From contig DATKGQ010000041.1 in NCBI GenBank assembly GCA_035510715.1, forward strand, positions 1-46,856: DNA of 46,856 nt, given 5' to 3'. The stretch's first letter is position 1. Each line of letters opens with the position of its first letter. Both the position numbers and the translations under genes were made by a program. Of this stretch, positions 1 through 7,530 are shown piece after piece. Below the pieces are notes generated by a model. That model worked only from the letters and a program-made list of their open reading frames with translations, did no database searches and was not told the origin of the DNA. This DNA is from DATKGQ01 sp035510715. GTDB taxonomy: Bacteria > Patescibacteriota > Saccharimonadia > Saccharimonadales > UBA4665.

Positions 1-142
1 CCATATATTGACATGAATTAGTCTCTTGCATTAACTCAACATCTCAGCTACATTAATCAAGATCAAATTCCTCTAGCTTTTCACTTAAAATTAACAAACT
101 AAGTAATAAGGTGTTCCACCTGGGAGACTCATCACCCACCAC
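1..142 (-). pseudogene. Broken copy of a small unknown protein gene (paralogue of 850-993)
   Basis: Read on the minus strand from a GTG at 142, this stretch encodes ...ESPRWNTLLLSLLILSEKLEEFDLD and then stops. It aligns with the intact small protein at 850-993 (shared core ESP..NTL..SL..LS.KLEEF). At the DNA level 58-138 pairs with 906-986 without gaps at roughly three quarters identity by eye. The 12-base block at 6-17 (tattgacatgaa) is identical to 894-905. Between these two blocks this copy carries 40 extra bases (18-57), which bring in the stop codon and shift the frame. I therefore call it a paralogue disrupted by an insertion. Its function is unknown. The left end of the similarity lies at or beyond the window edge. 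Confidence 0.5.
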
Positions 143-258
143 GTTAGTTATCAGAGACGCCGGTACGTAGAATCAAACGTCTTTTCTATTTTCAGCAAGC
201 AGTATCTCTGTTATTTGGGGTTCGAATCCTTTATGGCGGCAATGTATAGATAGTAGCA

Positions 259-287
259 TTGACATAATTATATATCTTCTATATACT
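259..287 (+). promoter_or_regulatory. Promoter of the toxin-antitoxin operon, predicted leaderless
   Basis: TTGACA (259-264), a 17-bp spacer, then TATACT (282-287): a near-consensus housekeeping promoter. The antitoxin ATG is at 295, only 7 nt after the -10 box. The predicted transcription start is thus at or one base before the start codon, and no Shine-Dalgarno sequence could be carried. Confidence 0.75.
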
Positions 288-294
288 TTTCATT

Positions 295-570
295 ATGAGT
301 AACATTACATTACACGTACCGATGGACGTAAAAGTCCGAGAGCAACTGGAGACTAAGGCAAAGAAGCTGGGTTTTGATTCGGCTCAAGCTTATATACGAG
401 TGTGGGCTAAAGCTGAAGCCGAAGGGCGCACTATTAATTTCGGCGACGACTGGGGAGAACCTAGCAACGAAGCGGCAGAACGCCTAAACAATGCAGCTGA
501 AGACGCCAAGAAAGGCTATAACTTATCTGGTCCCTTTAAAACTGTCGATGACTTCATGAAAGATCTGTAG
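295..570 (+). CDS. RelB/DinJ-type ribbon-helix-helix antitoxin
   Basis: This 91-residue protein is the antitoxin half of a type II toxin-antitoxin pair. Residues 3-10 (NITLHVPM) look like the DNA-binding beta strand of a ribbon-helix-helix fold. They are followed by two helices (about 12-25 and 30-43) typical of RelB/DinJ antitoxins. The C-terminal half (about 55-91) is acidic and probably folds on the toxin. The toxin gene starts 2 nt after its stop codon. Antitoxins of this family usually repress their own promoter, so the strong promoter at 259-287 is the likely operator region; that is family knowledge, and no operator repeat was recognised. Assignment rests on fold-like pattern, size and gene pairing rather than on strong motif identity. 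Confidence 0.75.
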   Translation: MSNITLHVPMDVKVREQLETKAKKLGFDSAQAYIRVWAKAEAEGRTINFGDDWGEPSNEAAERLNNAAEDAKKGYNLSGPFKTVDDFMKDL

Positions 571-572
571 AT

Positions 573-842
573 ATGAAACAGATCAAGCGTGATAAAACGT
601 TTGAAAAACACTTTAAGCAACGAATTACTCCGAACGAGAAGTTGGTTAAAGTATTTAAGCAGAGACTTGACCTGTTTATAAAGGGTGAACTTGGTTATCC
701 TCTTTACGATCACGCCCTGACTGGAAAGTTGAATGGCAAAAGAGCTTTTTCTGTGGCCGGAGATATCCGTGTAATCTATATAGAGCTCGAGGACTATATT
801 GTCTTCCTTGACATAGGTAGCCACAGTCATGTTTATGGGTAG
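573..842 (+). CDS. RelE/YafQ-family mRNA interferase toxin
   Basis: This 89-residue basic protein is the toxin partner of the upstream antitoxin. It shows the RelE/YafQ layout: a helical N-terminal half (residues 1-38), a DHALTGKL segment near residue 46, the core strand pair DIRVIYIE (64-71) and YIVFLDIG (75-82), and the C-terminal SHSHVYG. Toxins of this superfamily cleave mRNA on the ribosome. The C-terminal histidines (84, 86), His47 and Arg66 are candidate catalytic residues by analogy with YafQ. The start codon is 2 nt after the antitoxin stop, so the pair is one transcription unit and probably translationally coupled. It lies between two copies of a small unknown gene, suggesting an accessory cassette. 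Confidence 0.8.
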   Translation: MKQIKRDKTFEKHFKQRITPNEKLVKVFKQRLDLFIKGELGYPLYDHALTGKLNGKRAFSVAGDIRVIYIELEDYIVFLDIGSHSHVYG

Positions 843-849
843 AACTAGA

Positions 850-993
850 CTAAACATATTCAACCTCTTTTGGCTCAATAACAATTACCGCGTTATTGAC
901 ATGAACAAGACCAAATTCCTCTAACTTATCACTTAAAACTATTAAACTGGGGGATAAGGTATTCCGCCAAGGAGATTCATTACTCACTAACAT
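850..993 (-). CDS. Small unknown protein, 47 residues, intact paralogue of 1-142
   Basis: The frame runs from ATG at 993 to TAG at 850-852 on the minus strand. It encodes MLVSNESPWRNTLSPSL... and ends ...IEPKEVEYV. I do not recognise the family. Two points support it as a real gene. A related copy sits at 1-142 with the protein-level core conserved. A TTATAA box lies exactly 6 nt upstream of its ATG (1000-1005), the same geometry as other leaderless starts in this window. It ends 7 nt from the toxin stop codon, convergent with the toxin-antitoxin operon. It could be a third component, an orphan antitoxin or a relic of a larger protein's C-terminus. Confidence 0.4.
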   Translation of the reverse strand: MLVSNESPWRNTLSPSLIVLSDKLEEFGLVHVNNAVIVIEPKEVEYV

Positions 994-1008
994 TCTGTTT
1001 TATAATGT

Positions 1009-1036
1009 TTGCCAATCTCTCAATCTCTGATAATGT
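1009..1036 (+). promoter_or_regulatory. Promoter of the YdjM-like gene, predicted leaderless
   Basis: TTGCCA (1009-1014), a 16-bp spacer and an extended -10 of TG-A-TAATGT (1028-1036). The ATG at 1043 is 6 nt after the -10 box, so transcription is predicted to begin on the start codon itself. No Shine-Dalgarno sequence is visible. Confidence 0.55.
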
Positions 1037-1042
1037 TTATGC

Positions 1043-1621
1043 ATGACCGCACGAACTCATGACTTGGCAGCTGTTACGGCTCTAGGAATTGTTTTTTTAG
1101 TAATGCCTCTGCAATCAGTTACATTAGCAACTGTCATTGTGGCCATATTCTCCAACTTGGCTGGAGGCATTGCACCAGATATCGATCAATCTACGGCACC
1201 TATATGGCGTAATTTACCTGTAGGCAAGTATATCGGAAAATTTTTCGACAAAATACTTGGCGGTCACCGGTTTATCTCGCATTCGATAATCGGCTTAGTG
1301 TTATTTGGGTTTTTATTCCATTTAATGCTGCAATTACTACATCCTATTATGGGCTCAGTGAATATTGGCTATGTCTGGTGGGCATTTATGATCGGTATGG
1401 CAGCACACTTGGTAATGGATACCCTTACTAAAGAAGGTGTCCCTTGGTTTCTGCCCATACCTGTAAAACTAGGGTTTCCGCCAGTTAAGGAATGGCGGAT
1501 TACAACTGGAAAATGGGTTGAAACATGGGTTGTATTCCCGTTATTGTTGGTCGTTAATGGTTTAATTTATTCGCATTATTATCAGCATTTAATCTATATT
1601 TTGCACCATAAGATAATATGA
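1043..1621 (+). CDS. YdjM/DUF457-type membrane-bound metal-dependent hydrolase
   Basis: This 192-residue integral membrane protein resembles the YdjM (LexA-binding, inner membrane metal-dependent hydrolase) family. The family's polar motifs are spaced as expected: THD near residue 5, APDID at about 44-48, HRFISHS at about 75-81, and HLVMDTLTKEGVPW at about 122-135. Four or five hydrophobic helices separate them. The His/Asp residues probably form a metal site at the membrane face; the substrate of the family is not well established. The gene stands alone and converges on the carboxypeptidase gene with 10 bp between stop codons. No LexA box was recognised upstream. Confidence 0.75.
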   Translation: MTARTHDLAAVTALGIVFLVMPLQSVTLATVIVAIFSNLAGGIAPDIDQSTAPIWRNLPVGKYIGKFFDKILGGHRFISHSIIGLVLFGFLFHLMLQLLHPIMGSVNIGYVWWAFMIGMAAHLVMDTLTKEGVPWFLPIPVKLGFPPVKEWRITTGKWVETWVVFPLLLVVNGLIYSHYYQHLIYILHHKII

Positions 1622-1631
1622 ATTAAATTAA

Positions 1632-2861
1632 CTATAATTTGTGACGGATGATCCGCCACCACCAAGGTGCTGCGGGGATCGGTTGCTGCAGCACGATATT
1701 CGATTTGGTATTTGTAATTTGACCGGGGACATCAACTACGCCCACGCTTGCATCCGAATTTAATGGGGCATAGACATCTTGTAGGGAAATTATTGGCCTG
1801 ATTGTCGTTCCTTTCCAAAGTGGCGCGGAAATGTTGTTTTGAGAAACGGCATTAATAGTGTCCCCCCATGGTATTTTGTAAGTACCAACAATTTCATGAC
1901 TTTCTATAATTGGTGCTGAATAAAAATTATCTTTTATTGAGTTTAAAAACGCCGGAGTATCATTCAGGGCTTCCTGGAGTGTCGCTGCCCCCTCAATACT
2001 ACCCACAATCTGAATATTTGAAGTTGTGCTGCCGACTATTTTATCGCTAGCGGCAAACACAAAAACACCACCGGCCTGATTCGTGTTACCGGTCTTAATC
2101 CCAATAATCCCGTTCGTCCCTAGCAGCCAATCATAATTCTTTACAACTCCAGCAACCGGCAGGGTTACTTGGGTCTGGTCAACGATCTGGGCAATTACCG
2201 GATTATTTAGGGCTTGAAAACCGATCAGAATAAGATCGTGGGCTGTACTGGTGGTGGCTGGCAAGAAACCGCTAGCATCGGTGCCGATCGTGGTTTGTGT
2301 TAAACCGATAGATTTTATGTACTGATTAGCAGCTGTGGCATAGTTCGGCAGAGAACCGAATGCCCATATCGCTAAACTGTCAGCCATATTATTTGCGGAA
2401 GGTATTAGCATCGCTTCCAGTGCCTGATATTCGTTTATCTGTTCGCCAGCAACAACCTTGACTACCGAGCCCTGTTCGGAAACGTATTGATTATAAATAG
2501 CCACATCCGCATTCGTCAGGGTGATAACCGGTGTTTGTAGCTGGCTGAGTGCGAGCGGATATTTCTGCAAGATAGTCAAGGCGGTTATTAATTTGGCGAC
2601 ACTGGCGATAGGGATCTGTTTTTGAACTCCTTGCACTGCCAGAATACTAAAGCCGTTAGCGCCGAAAGCGGCTTCCTGGCTGTTTGGCCAAACTATTGGG
2701 TTGGAAACAGTTGCCGGAGGGGCAACCGTGGCGACTTTTGGATATAGCGGCGGCAGGGCACGCGTATAACTGAAAACTATAGCACCAGCCACTATCACTA
2801 GGATGATTAGCCGTATAGTCAAATGATGTTTGGCTACTTTTCTATGCCGGTTATGTGACAT
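1632..2861 (-). CDS. dacA: Peptidase S11 D-alanyl-D-alanine carboxypeptidase (DacA/PBP5-like)
   Basis: This is a membrane-anchored penicillin-binding protein of 409 residues that would trim the terminal D-alanine of peptidoglycan stem peptides outside the membrane. The three active-site motifs of the S11 family are present: SxxK as SVAK (Ser87, Lys90), SxN as SAN (Ser155-Asn157) and KTG (Lys256-Gly258). A basic N-terminus is followed by one hydrophobic segment (about 18-32), an uncleaved anchor or signal peptide. The part after about residue 330 matches the usual C-terminal beta domain only loosely. An extended -10 (TG-A-TATCAT) sits 6 nt before the ATG. Together with uppP at 8297-9160 it indicates a peptidoglycan wall. 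The gene symbol is by family analogy. Confidence 0.85.
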   Translation of the reverse strand: MSHNRHRKVAKHHLTIRLIILVIVAGAIVFSYTRALPPLYPKVATVAPPATVSNPIVWPNSQEAAFGANGFSILAVQGVQKQIPIASVAKLITALTILQKYPLALSQLQTPVITLTNADVAIYNQYVSEQGSVVKVVAGEQINEYQALEAMLIPSANNMADSLAIWAFGSLPNYATAANQYIKSIGLTQTTIGTDASGFLPATTSTAHDLILIGFQALNNPVIAQIVDQTQVTLPVAGVVKNYDWLLGTNGIIGIKTGNTNQAGGVFVFAASDKIVGSTTSNIQIVGSIEGAATLQEALNDTPAFLNSIKDNFYSAPIIESHEIVGTYKIPWGDTINAVSQNNISAPLWKGTTIRPIISLQDVYAPLNSDASVGVVDVPGQITNTKSNIVLQQPIPAAPWWWRIIRHKL

Positions 2862-2867
2862 AGATCA

Positions 2868-2876
2868 ATGATATCA
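2868..2876 (-). promoter_or_regulatory. Extended -10 element of the carboxypeptidase gene, leaderless
   Basis: On the minus strand the sequence reads TGATATCAT, then 6 nt, then the ATG at 2861. The predicted transcription start coincides with the A of ATG. No convincing -35 hexamer is seen, as is normal for TG-extended promoters. Confidence 0.5.
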
Positions 2877-2914
2877 ATTATTAGTGAATAAATACCTAAA
2901 TAAACGCCCCGACA

Positions 2915-2923
2915 TGATATAAT
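2915..2923 (+). promoter_or_regulatory. Extended -10 promoter of lemA-htpX
   Basis: The sequence TG-A-TATAAT is an exact extended -10. It would start transcription near 2930, leaving a short leader that carries the Shine-Dalgarno AGAGGAG (2938-2944), about 10 nt before the lemA ATG at 2955. It lies back to back with the carboxypeptidase promoter. Confidence 0.65.
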
Positions 2924-2954
2924 TATTGAAAGTGATAAGAGGAGATAGATAGCA

Positions 2955-3521
2955 ATGGAAGTGGTAATTATTGTAATTGTAGTTGTGGTTGTCATTGGTG
3001 CGATTATAGCGGGACTATACAACAGTTTGGTGCGGCTTAATCAACGGGCTGACGAAGGTTGGAGCGATATTACCGTGCAGCTCAAACGACGCTCGGATTT
3101 AATCCCTAATCTAGTGGAATCAGTAAAAGGCTATGCCGCCCACGAGAAGACTGTCTTTGAAGACGTTACCGCAGCCCGTACGGCTGTTATGAGTGCCCAG
3201 GGGCCGGCGGCGACCGCCAAAGCCGATAATGCATTCCAGCAAACTATGAAAAGCCTGTTTGCGGTGGCAGAGAACTACCCGCAGCTAAGGGCGACTGAAA
3301 ATTTCCAGCAGCTTCAAGCTGAATTGGTCGACACCGAAGACAAAATTCAGGCTTCCCGGCGCTTTTATAACGGTATGGTCCGTGATTTTAACAGCAAGCG
3401 TAAAACTTTCCCGACAAATATATTTGCCAGCATGTTCGGTTATCATCAAGATAAAGAATACTTTGATGTTGATGCTAATGAACAACAGCAAATCCAAGAA
3501 CCCGTTAAAGTCCAGTTCTAA
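2955..3521 (+). CDS. lemA: LemA family membrane protein
   Basis: This 188-residue protein has an N-terminal transmembrane helix (residues 4-22, mostly V and I) and then the long helical LemA body. The family signature is clear: LYNSLVRLNQRADEGWSDI near 21-39 and RRSDLIPNLVESVKGYA near 45-61. LemA proteins are single-pass envelope proteins found in many bacteria. Their biochemical role is unsettled, but they are very often encoded next to an HtpX-like M48 protease, as here. A strong Shine-Dalgarno sequence precedes the ATG. The C-terminal tail (about 160-188) is polar and glutamine-rich. Confidence 0.9.
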   Translation: MEVVIIVIVVVVVIGAIIAGLYNSLVRLNQRADEGWSDITVQLKRRSDLIPNLVESVKGYAAHEKTVFEDVTAARTAVMSAQGPAATAKADNAFQQTMKSLFAVAENYPQLRATENFQQLQAELVDTEDKIQASRRFYNGMVRDFNSKRKTFPTNIFASMFGYHQDKEYFDVDANEQQQIQEPVKVQF

Positions 3522-3536
3522 ACTATCGATAGTTTA
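3519..3536. other. 18-bp perfect palindrome between lemA and htpX
   Basis: The sequence taaactatcgatagttta begins inside the lemA stop codon and is its own reverse complement. As RNA it folds into a 6-bp stem with a TCGA loop, followed by an A/T-rich run. It could attenuate htpX relative to lemA, stabilise an mRNA end, or be a protein-binding site. The stem is too AT-rich to call a terminator. Confidence 0.4.
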
Positions 3537-3556
3537 AATTATTTGAAGGTTTGATC

Positions 3557-4453
3557 ATGTATCGCCAGATTACTTCTAACAAAAGACGAACTATTATAAT
3601 TTTGTTTGTCTTTTTATTGTTTATCGGTATTCTGTCCTTTGTTTTTGGAGATATACTTGGGGATCCGAGCGCGGCCTATATCATTATGGCCGTTGGTGTT
3701 GTCTATGCTGTTATTAGCTACTATTTAGCTAGTCGTACCGCTTTAGCAGTTAATGGCGCCCAGGAAATTCAGAAGAAAGATAACCCCAGGTTATGGCGGA
3801 TTGTCGAAAATCTTAGTATTACCGACGGGCTGCCAATGCCAAAGGTTTATATAATCGAAGACCGGGCGCCGAATGCCTTTGCAACCGGGCGTGATCCGTA
3901 TCATGCCTCAATTTGCGTAACGTCAGGACTGCTAGCGATTATGAACGATGATGAAGTCCAGGGCGTAGTTGCTCATGAGCTGGGACACGTTAAGAATTAT
4001 GATATCCGGGTAAGTATGATTACCTTTGCGCTTGTTGCCGTTGTTGCTTTGCTGGCTGACGTTATTTTGCGTTTTACCTTTTTCGGAATCGGTGACCGGC
4101 GGCGTAATAATAGTGGCCAAGCTGGTCAAATATTGATGCTGGTCGGGATTGTGGCGGCAATTTTAGCGCCTATTGTTGCTATCCTTATTCAACTAGCGGT
4201 ATCAAGACAAAGAGAGTATTTAGCCGATGCCACTGGGGCACTAACTACCCGTTATCCGGAAGGGTTAGCCGATGCTCTGGAGAAGATTAAGCAAACCAGT
4301 AGCGGTGGAGCCCTGCAACGCCAAAATACCGCAACAGCGCATTTCTTTTTTGTAAATCCGCTACGCAACCACAGCATAACCAATCTTTTCAGCACCCATC
4401 CGCCGATTGATGAGCGGATAGCAAAATTACGCGGCATGGATACAGGAAAATAA
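3557..4453 (+). CDS. htpX: HtpX-like M48 family membrane zinc metalloprotease
   Basis: This 298-residue membrane protease probably degrades damaged membrane proteins. The zinc motif HELGH lies at residues 140-144. The third-ligand region SRQREYLADA lies near 222-231 and carries the expected glutamate. Hydrophobic segments lie at about 13-30, 40-57, 155-172 and 193-215, the usual HtpX topology with the active site on the cytoplasmic side. I chose the ATG at 3557 because GAAGG (3545-3549) lies 7 nt upstream; a TTG two codons earlier is possible but badly spaced. It follows lemA, a widespread pairing. The catalytic zinc ligands are kept, in contrast to the structural zinc sites lost in other proteins here. 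Confidence 0.92.
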   Translation: MYRQITSNKRRTIIILFVFLLFIGILSFVFGDILGDPSAAYIIMAVGVVYAVISYYLASRTALAVNGAQEIQKKDNPRLWRIVENLSITDGLPMPKVYIIEDRAPNAFATGRDPYHASICVTSGLLAIMNDDEVQGVVAHELGHVKNYDIRVSMITFALVAVVALLADVILRFTFFGIGDRRRNNSGQAGQILMLVGIVAAILAPIVAILIQLAVSRQREYLADATGALTTRYPEGLADALEKIKQTSSGGALQRQNTATAHFFFVNPLRNHSITNLFSTHPPIDERIAKLRGMDTGK

Positions 4454-4466
4454 TGGTTTTATACCA

Positions 4467-5480
4467 ATGGCTGCTAAATCTTCCAAATCAAAAAAACTCA
4501 AAAAATCTAAACCGCCAGTCCCGAAAAAACCTGTCCAAATAGTGAAGAATCAAACGGTCATAAGGTCAAATGTCAGCCGGCGACTGAAAATCCCGCGCTA
4601 TAAATCGTTCCGTATGCAAAAACGGATTAAACCTGGATATCCAAAATTGTCCTCATCGTTCAGGTTATTATGGCGTTCCTTAAAAATACTATTTCAGTAC
4701 TGGAAACTCTTTTTGTTAATTATTCTTATCTATAGTGTGCTGGAAGTGATACTTGTCCGGAATATCGCTAACGGTCAAAGTCTTAGTCAGTTAAAATCGG
4801 TTCTTGACCCGTTTTCTAAATCAAATACTTCACAAGTCTCAAACGGCTTAACCCTGTTTCTTTATATGCTCGGCAATTCGAATAACTCGAATAATGCCAA
4901 TGCCGGAGTCTTCCAGGTGATCCTATTAATTATGATCAGCTTAGCAATTATTTGGGGTCTGCGCCAAGCTTATAACAGTATCCACGCTCGGGTCAGGGAT
5001 GCGTTTTACCGAGGAATGTATCCGCTGGTCATGTTTGTTCTTGTAATAATTGTCATCGGTTTACAGTTCTTGCCGTTTATCTTAGGAGCGACACTATATA
5101 ATCTTGTCATTAGCAACGGCATTGCCGCCTTCACGATCGAGAAATGGCTGTGGGCGTTGCTTTTCTTTTTTATGGCACTTGCTACTATCTATATGATTTG
5201 CTCTTCAGTTTTTGCGCTTTACATCGTTACGCTGCCGGATATGACACCGATGAAAGCTTTGCGATCGGCCCGCGAACTGGTTATGCACCGCCGCTGGGAG
5301 GTGCTTCGTAAATTAATATTTTTACCGATAGCCCTGATTATAATTGCAACATTAATAATGGTTCCTTTGTTATTGATTACCGCTCCGGTGGCAGTCTGGG
5401 TATTTTTTATAATGACAATCGTCGGTCTTGTTGTTGCTCATAGCTATGTATATGCTCTATATCGGGAGCTATTGTTATGA
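4467..5480 (+). CDS. Unknown multi-pass membrane protein with a lysine-rich N-terminus
   Basis: I do not recognise the family. The protein has 337 residues. The first ~65 are extremely basic and rich in Lys, Pro and Ser, then about six hydrophobic helices follow (near 76-95, 148-165, 183-205, 222-248, 283-303 and 308-327). An Asn/Ser-rich loop (about 133-146) separates the first two. The loop near 256-280 (MKALRSARELVMHRRWEVLRK) resembles the helical linkers of DUF975/GlpP-type membrane proteins, but only weakly. The stop codon overlaps the ligA start (ATGA, 5477-5480), so the two are translationally coupled. The basic tail could bind nucleic acid or ribosomes; that is speculation. Confidence 0.7.
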   Translation: MAAKSSKSKKLKKSKPPVPKKPVQIVKNQTVIRSNVSRRLKIPRYKSFRMQKRIKPGYPKLSSSFRLLWRSLKILFQYWKLFLLIILIYSVLEVILVRNIANGQSLSQLKSVLDPFSKSNTSQVSNGLTLFLYMLGNSNNSNNANAGVFQVILLIMISLAIIWGLRQAYNSIHARVRDAFYRGMYPLVMFVLVIIVIGLQFLPFILGATLYNLVISNGIAAFTIEKWLWALLFFFMALATIYMICSSVFALYIVTLPDMTPMKALRSARELVMHRRWEVLRKLIFLPIALIIIATLIMVPLLLITAPVAVWVFFIMTIVGLVVAHSYVYALYRELLL

Positions 5481-7510
5481 CAAAAATTTCTCGCCATCAA
5501 GCAGGAACGCAATTAAACAAGTTACGGAAACTTATCTCCAAGTATTCGGTTGAATATCATGTTAAAGATAATCCATCGGTTTCGGATGCTGTTTATGACG
5601 GACTTATGCAGGAACTAAAGAAAATTGAGTCGCTCTATCCAGAACTCATAACACCTGATTCACCCACCCAGCGAGTTGGTGAAAAACCGCTTGAACAGTT
5701 CGAAAAAATTCAGCATTTGACACCGATGATAAGTCTGGAAGACGTTTTCGGTATTAATGACGTGGAAGCCTGGATCAATCGCACCCAGAAATTAATTCCG
5801 TCTGGTCCCTCTGAATTTTTTGTAGATATAAAAATGGACGGGCTGGCTTGTGCGCTTATCTATGAAGATGGGCTGCTAGTCAGAGCGGTGACCAGGGGGG
5901 ATGGTTATACAGGAGAAGACGTTACCCAGAGCATCCGCACTATCCGTAACGTGCCGCTGAGATTACATGATTCAAAACAATACCATCAGTTTCTCACCGG
6001 CCGGACTGAAATCAGGGGAGAAGTGATCATGTATAAACATGACTTTGACCAGCTCAATGCCAAAAGAAAAAAAGAAAATCTACCACTTTTTGCAAATCCG
6101 AGAAACTTGGCGGCCGGGACTGTCCGTCAACTTGATCCGCGTTTAACCGCGGCCAGGCCGTTGCGTTTCCGGGGATACGATCTAATACGAGATAATCAAA
6201 ATGAAGTGCCCACCAACATATCGGCCTATGAGACTATGCAGGAACTGGGCATTGCAACTAATACCCAAGCGGCAGTTTTTCCGCGGATTGACCAGGTTAT
6301 GAATTATGTTAATAGCTGGGACTCACACCGACATGAATTGCCGTTTAACACGGACGGAATAGTGATAAAACTCAATGACCGACAATTGTTTACGGAACTG
6401 GGTGCTGTCAACCGGCGGCCACGCGGAGCGGTCGCCTATAAATATCCGGCCGAGCAGACAGTTACAGTACTTAAAGATATTGTTATTTCGATCGGTCGGA
6501 CCGGCGCGGCTACGCCCGTGGCGGTATTTGACCCGGTCATATTGGCCGGCACAACCGTCAGGCATGCAACTTTGCATAATGCTGATGAGATTAAGCGAAA
6601 AGATATCAGGATTGGCGATACTGTGGTGATTTTCAAGGCTGGTGACATTATTCCACAGGTTGACCGGGTGCTTATGGATTTAAGACCGCCAGCTGTCAAA
6701 CCGTTTAATATGCCCAGCGAATTGAAACGGCAATACCCGGAATTACAATTTGTCAGGCCGAAGGGCGAGGCTGTTTATCGTCTCAAGGGCACTAGTAGTA
6801 AGCTTTTATTAAAGCAATCAGTGATTCACTTTGCCAGTAAAGGCGCATTGGATATCGATACGCTTGGAGAAAAAAATGCCGCGGCTTTAGTTGACGCGCA
6901 TTTAGTAAATAATCTGGCTGATGTTTACAAATTACAAAAAGATTCATTGCTCAAACTTGACCGTTTTGCGGAGATATCGGCAACTAATCTCATCTCCAGT
7001 ATTACTGATCGAAAACGTCCGCCGTTAGCGCGGTTTGTCTATGGTTTGGGCATCCGGCACGTTGGCGCCCAAACCGCAATAAACCTGTGCGGGCAATTTG
7101 GCTCACTTGCCGGGCTTAGCAATGCCACACTTGACGATTTAGGCAAGGTTGAGGGGGTCGGTGAAATAGTGGCTGAATCAATCATAGCCTGGTTCAGCGA
7201 TCCGGATAACCAAAAATTGTTGGAAGAATTTGGTAAGCTTGAAGTCAACCCTATTTATAGGGCAGTTAAGCGGGGGCGCCTTCACGGCCTGAATTTTGTT
7301 ATCACCGGTAGCCTGCAAACTATGGGCCGGGATATGGCCGCCGAAAAATTACGCGCCCTTGGTGGGAGGTTCCAGACAAGTATCGCTAAAGATACCAACT
7401 ATCTTGTTGTCGGGCAGAACACCGGTGCCTCGAAACTGGCTGCCGCCGAAAGATTGGGCGTTAAACAGCTATCCGAAAAAGATCTGATAAAGTTACTTGA
7501 CAATAAATAA
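5477..7510 (+). CDS. ligA: NAD-dependent DNA ligase LigA lacking zinc-finger cysteines
   Basis: LigA seals nicks in duplex DNA using NAD+ during replication and repair. At 677 residues it is full length. Domain Ia (about 1-70) carries YH and YD motifs. The adenylation domain has the nucleotidyl lysine in KMDG (Lys119), followed by TRGDGYTGEDVT (139-150). The OB fold lies near 325-405. Helix-hairpin-helix repeats (about 465-590) include GLGIRHVGAQTA. A C-terminal BRCT domain (about 600-677) contains GLNFVITGSL. The oddity is the zinc-finger segment, residues 411-447. All four cysteines of the usual CPxCG...RCxNxxCPAQ pattern are absent, and the whole protein has only two cysteines elsewhere. 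It overlaps the preceding membrane protein by 4 bp. Confidence 0.97.
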   Translation: MTKISRHQAGTQLNKLRKLISKYSVEYHVKDNPSVSDAVYDGLMQELKKIESLYPELITPDSPTQRVGEKPLEQFEKIQHLTPMISLEDVFGINDVEAWINRTQKLIPSGPSEFFVDIKMDGLACALIYEDGLLVRAVTRGDGYTGEDVTQSIRTIRNVPLRLHDSKQYHQFLTGRTEIRGEVIMYKHDFDQLNAKRKKENLPLFANPRNLAAGTVRQLDPRLTAARPLRFRGYDLIRDNQNEVPTNISAYETMQELGIATNTQAAVFPRIDQVMNYVNSWDSHRHELPFNTDGIVIKLNDRQLFTELGAVNRRPRGAVAYKYPAEQTVTVLKDIVISIGRTGAATPVAVFDPVILAGTTVRHATLHNADEIKRKDIRIGDTVVIFKAGDIIPQVDRVLMDLRPPAVKPFNMPSELKRQYPELQFVRPKGEAVYRLKGTSSKLLLKQSVIHFASKGALDIDTLGEKNAAALVDAHLVNNLADVYKLQKDSLLKLDRFAEISATNLISSITDRKRPPLARFVYGLGIRHVGAQTAINLCGQFGSLAGLSNATLDDLGKVEGVGEIVAESIIAWFSDPDNQKLLEEFGKLEVNPIYRAVKRGRLHGLNFVITGSLQTMGRDMAAEKLRALGGRFQTSIAKDTNYLVVGQNTGASKLAAAERLGVKQLSEKDLIKLLDNK

Positions 7511-7524
7511 AAGGAGGTTATGCT
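7497..7524 (+). promoter_or_regulatory. Promoter inside the 3' end of ligA
   Basis: TTGACA (7497-7502), a 16-bp spacer and TATGCT (7519-7524). The predicted start at about 7531 falls two bases before the perfect 10-bp stem of the structured RNA at 7533-7605. The promoter and the RNA therefore fit each other. Confidence 0.6.
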
Positions 7525-7530
7525 TAAATT

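Noticed and set aside
217..229. GGGGTTCGAATCC, identical to part of the T arm of tRNA-Tyr
   Set aside because: No matching acceptor, D arm or anticodon stem could be built upstream and no CCA follows, so it is not a tRNA. It might be an integration scar, but 13 bases are too little to claim it.
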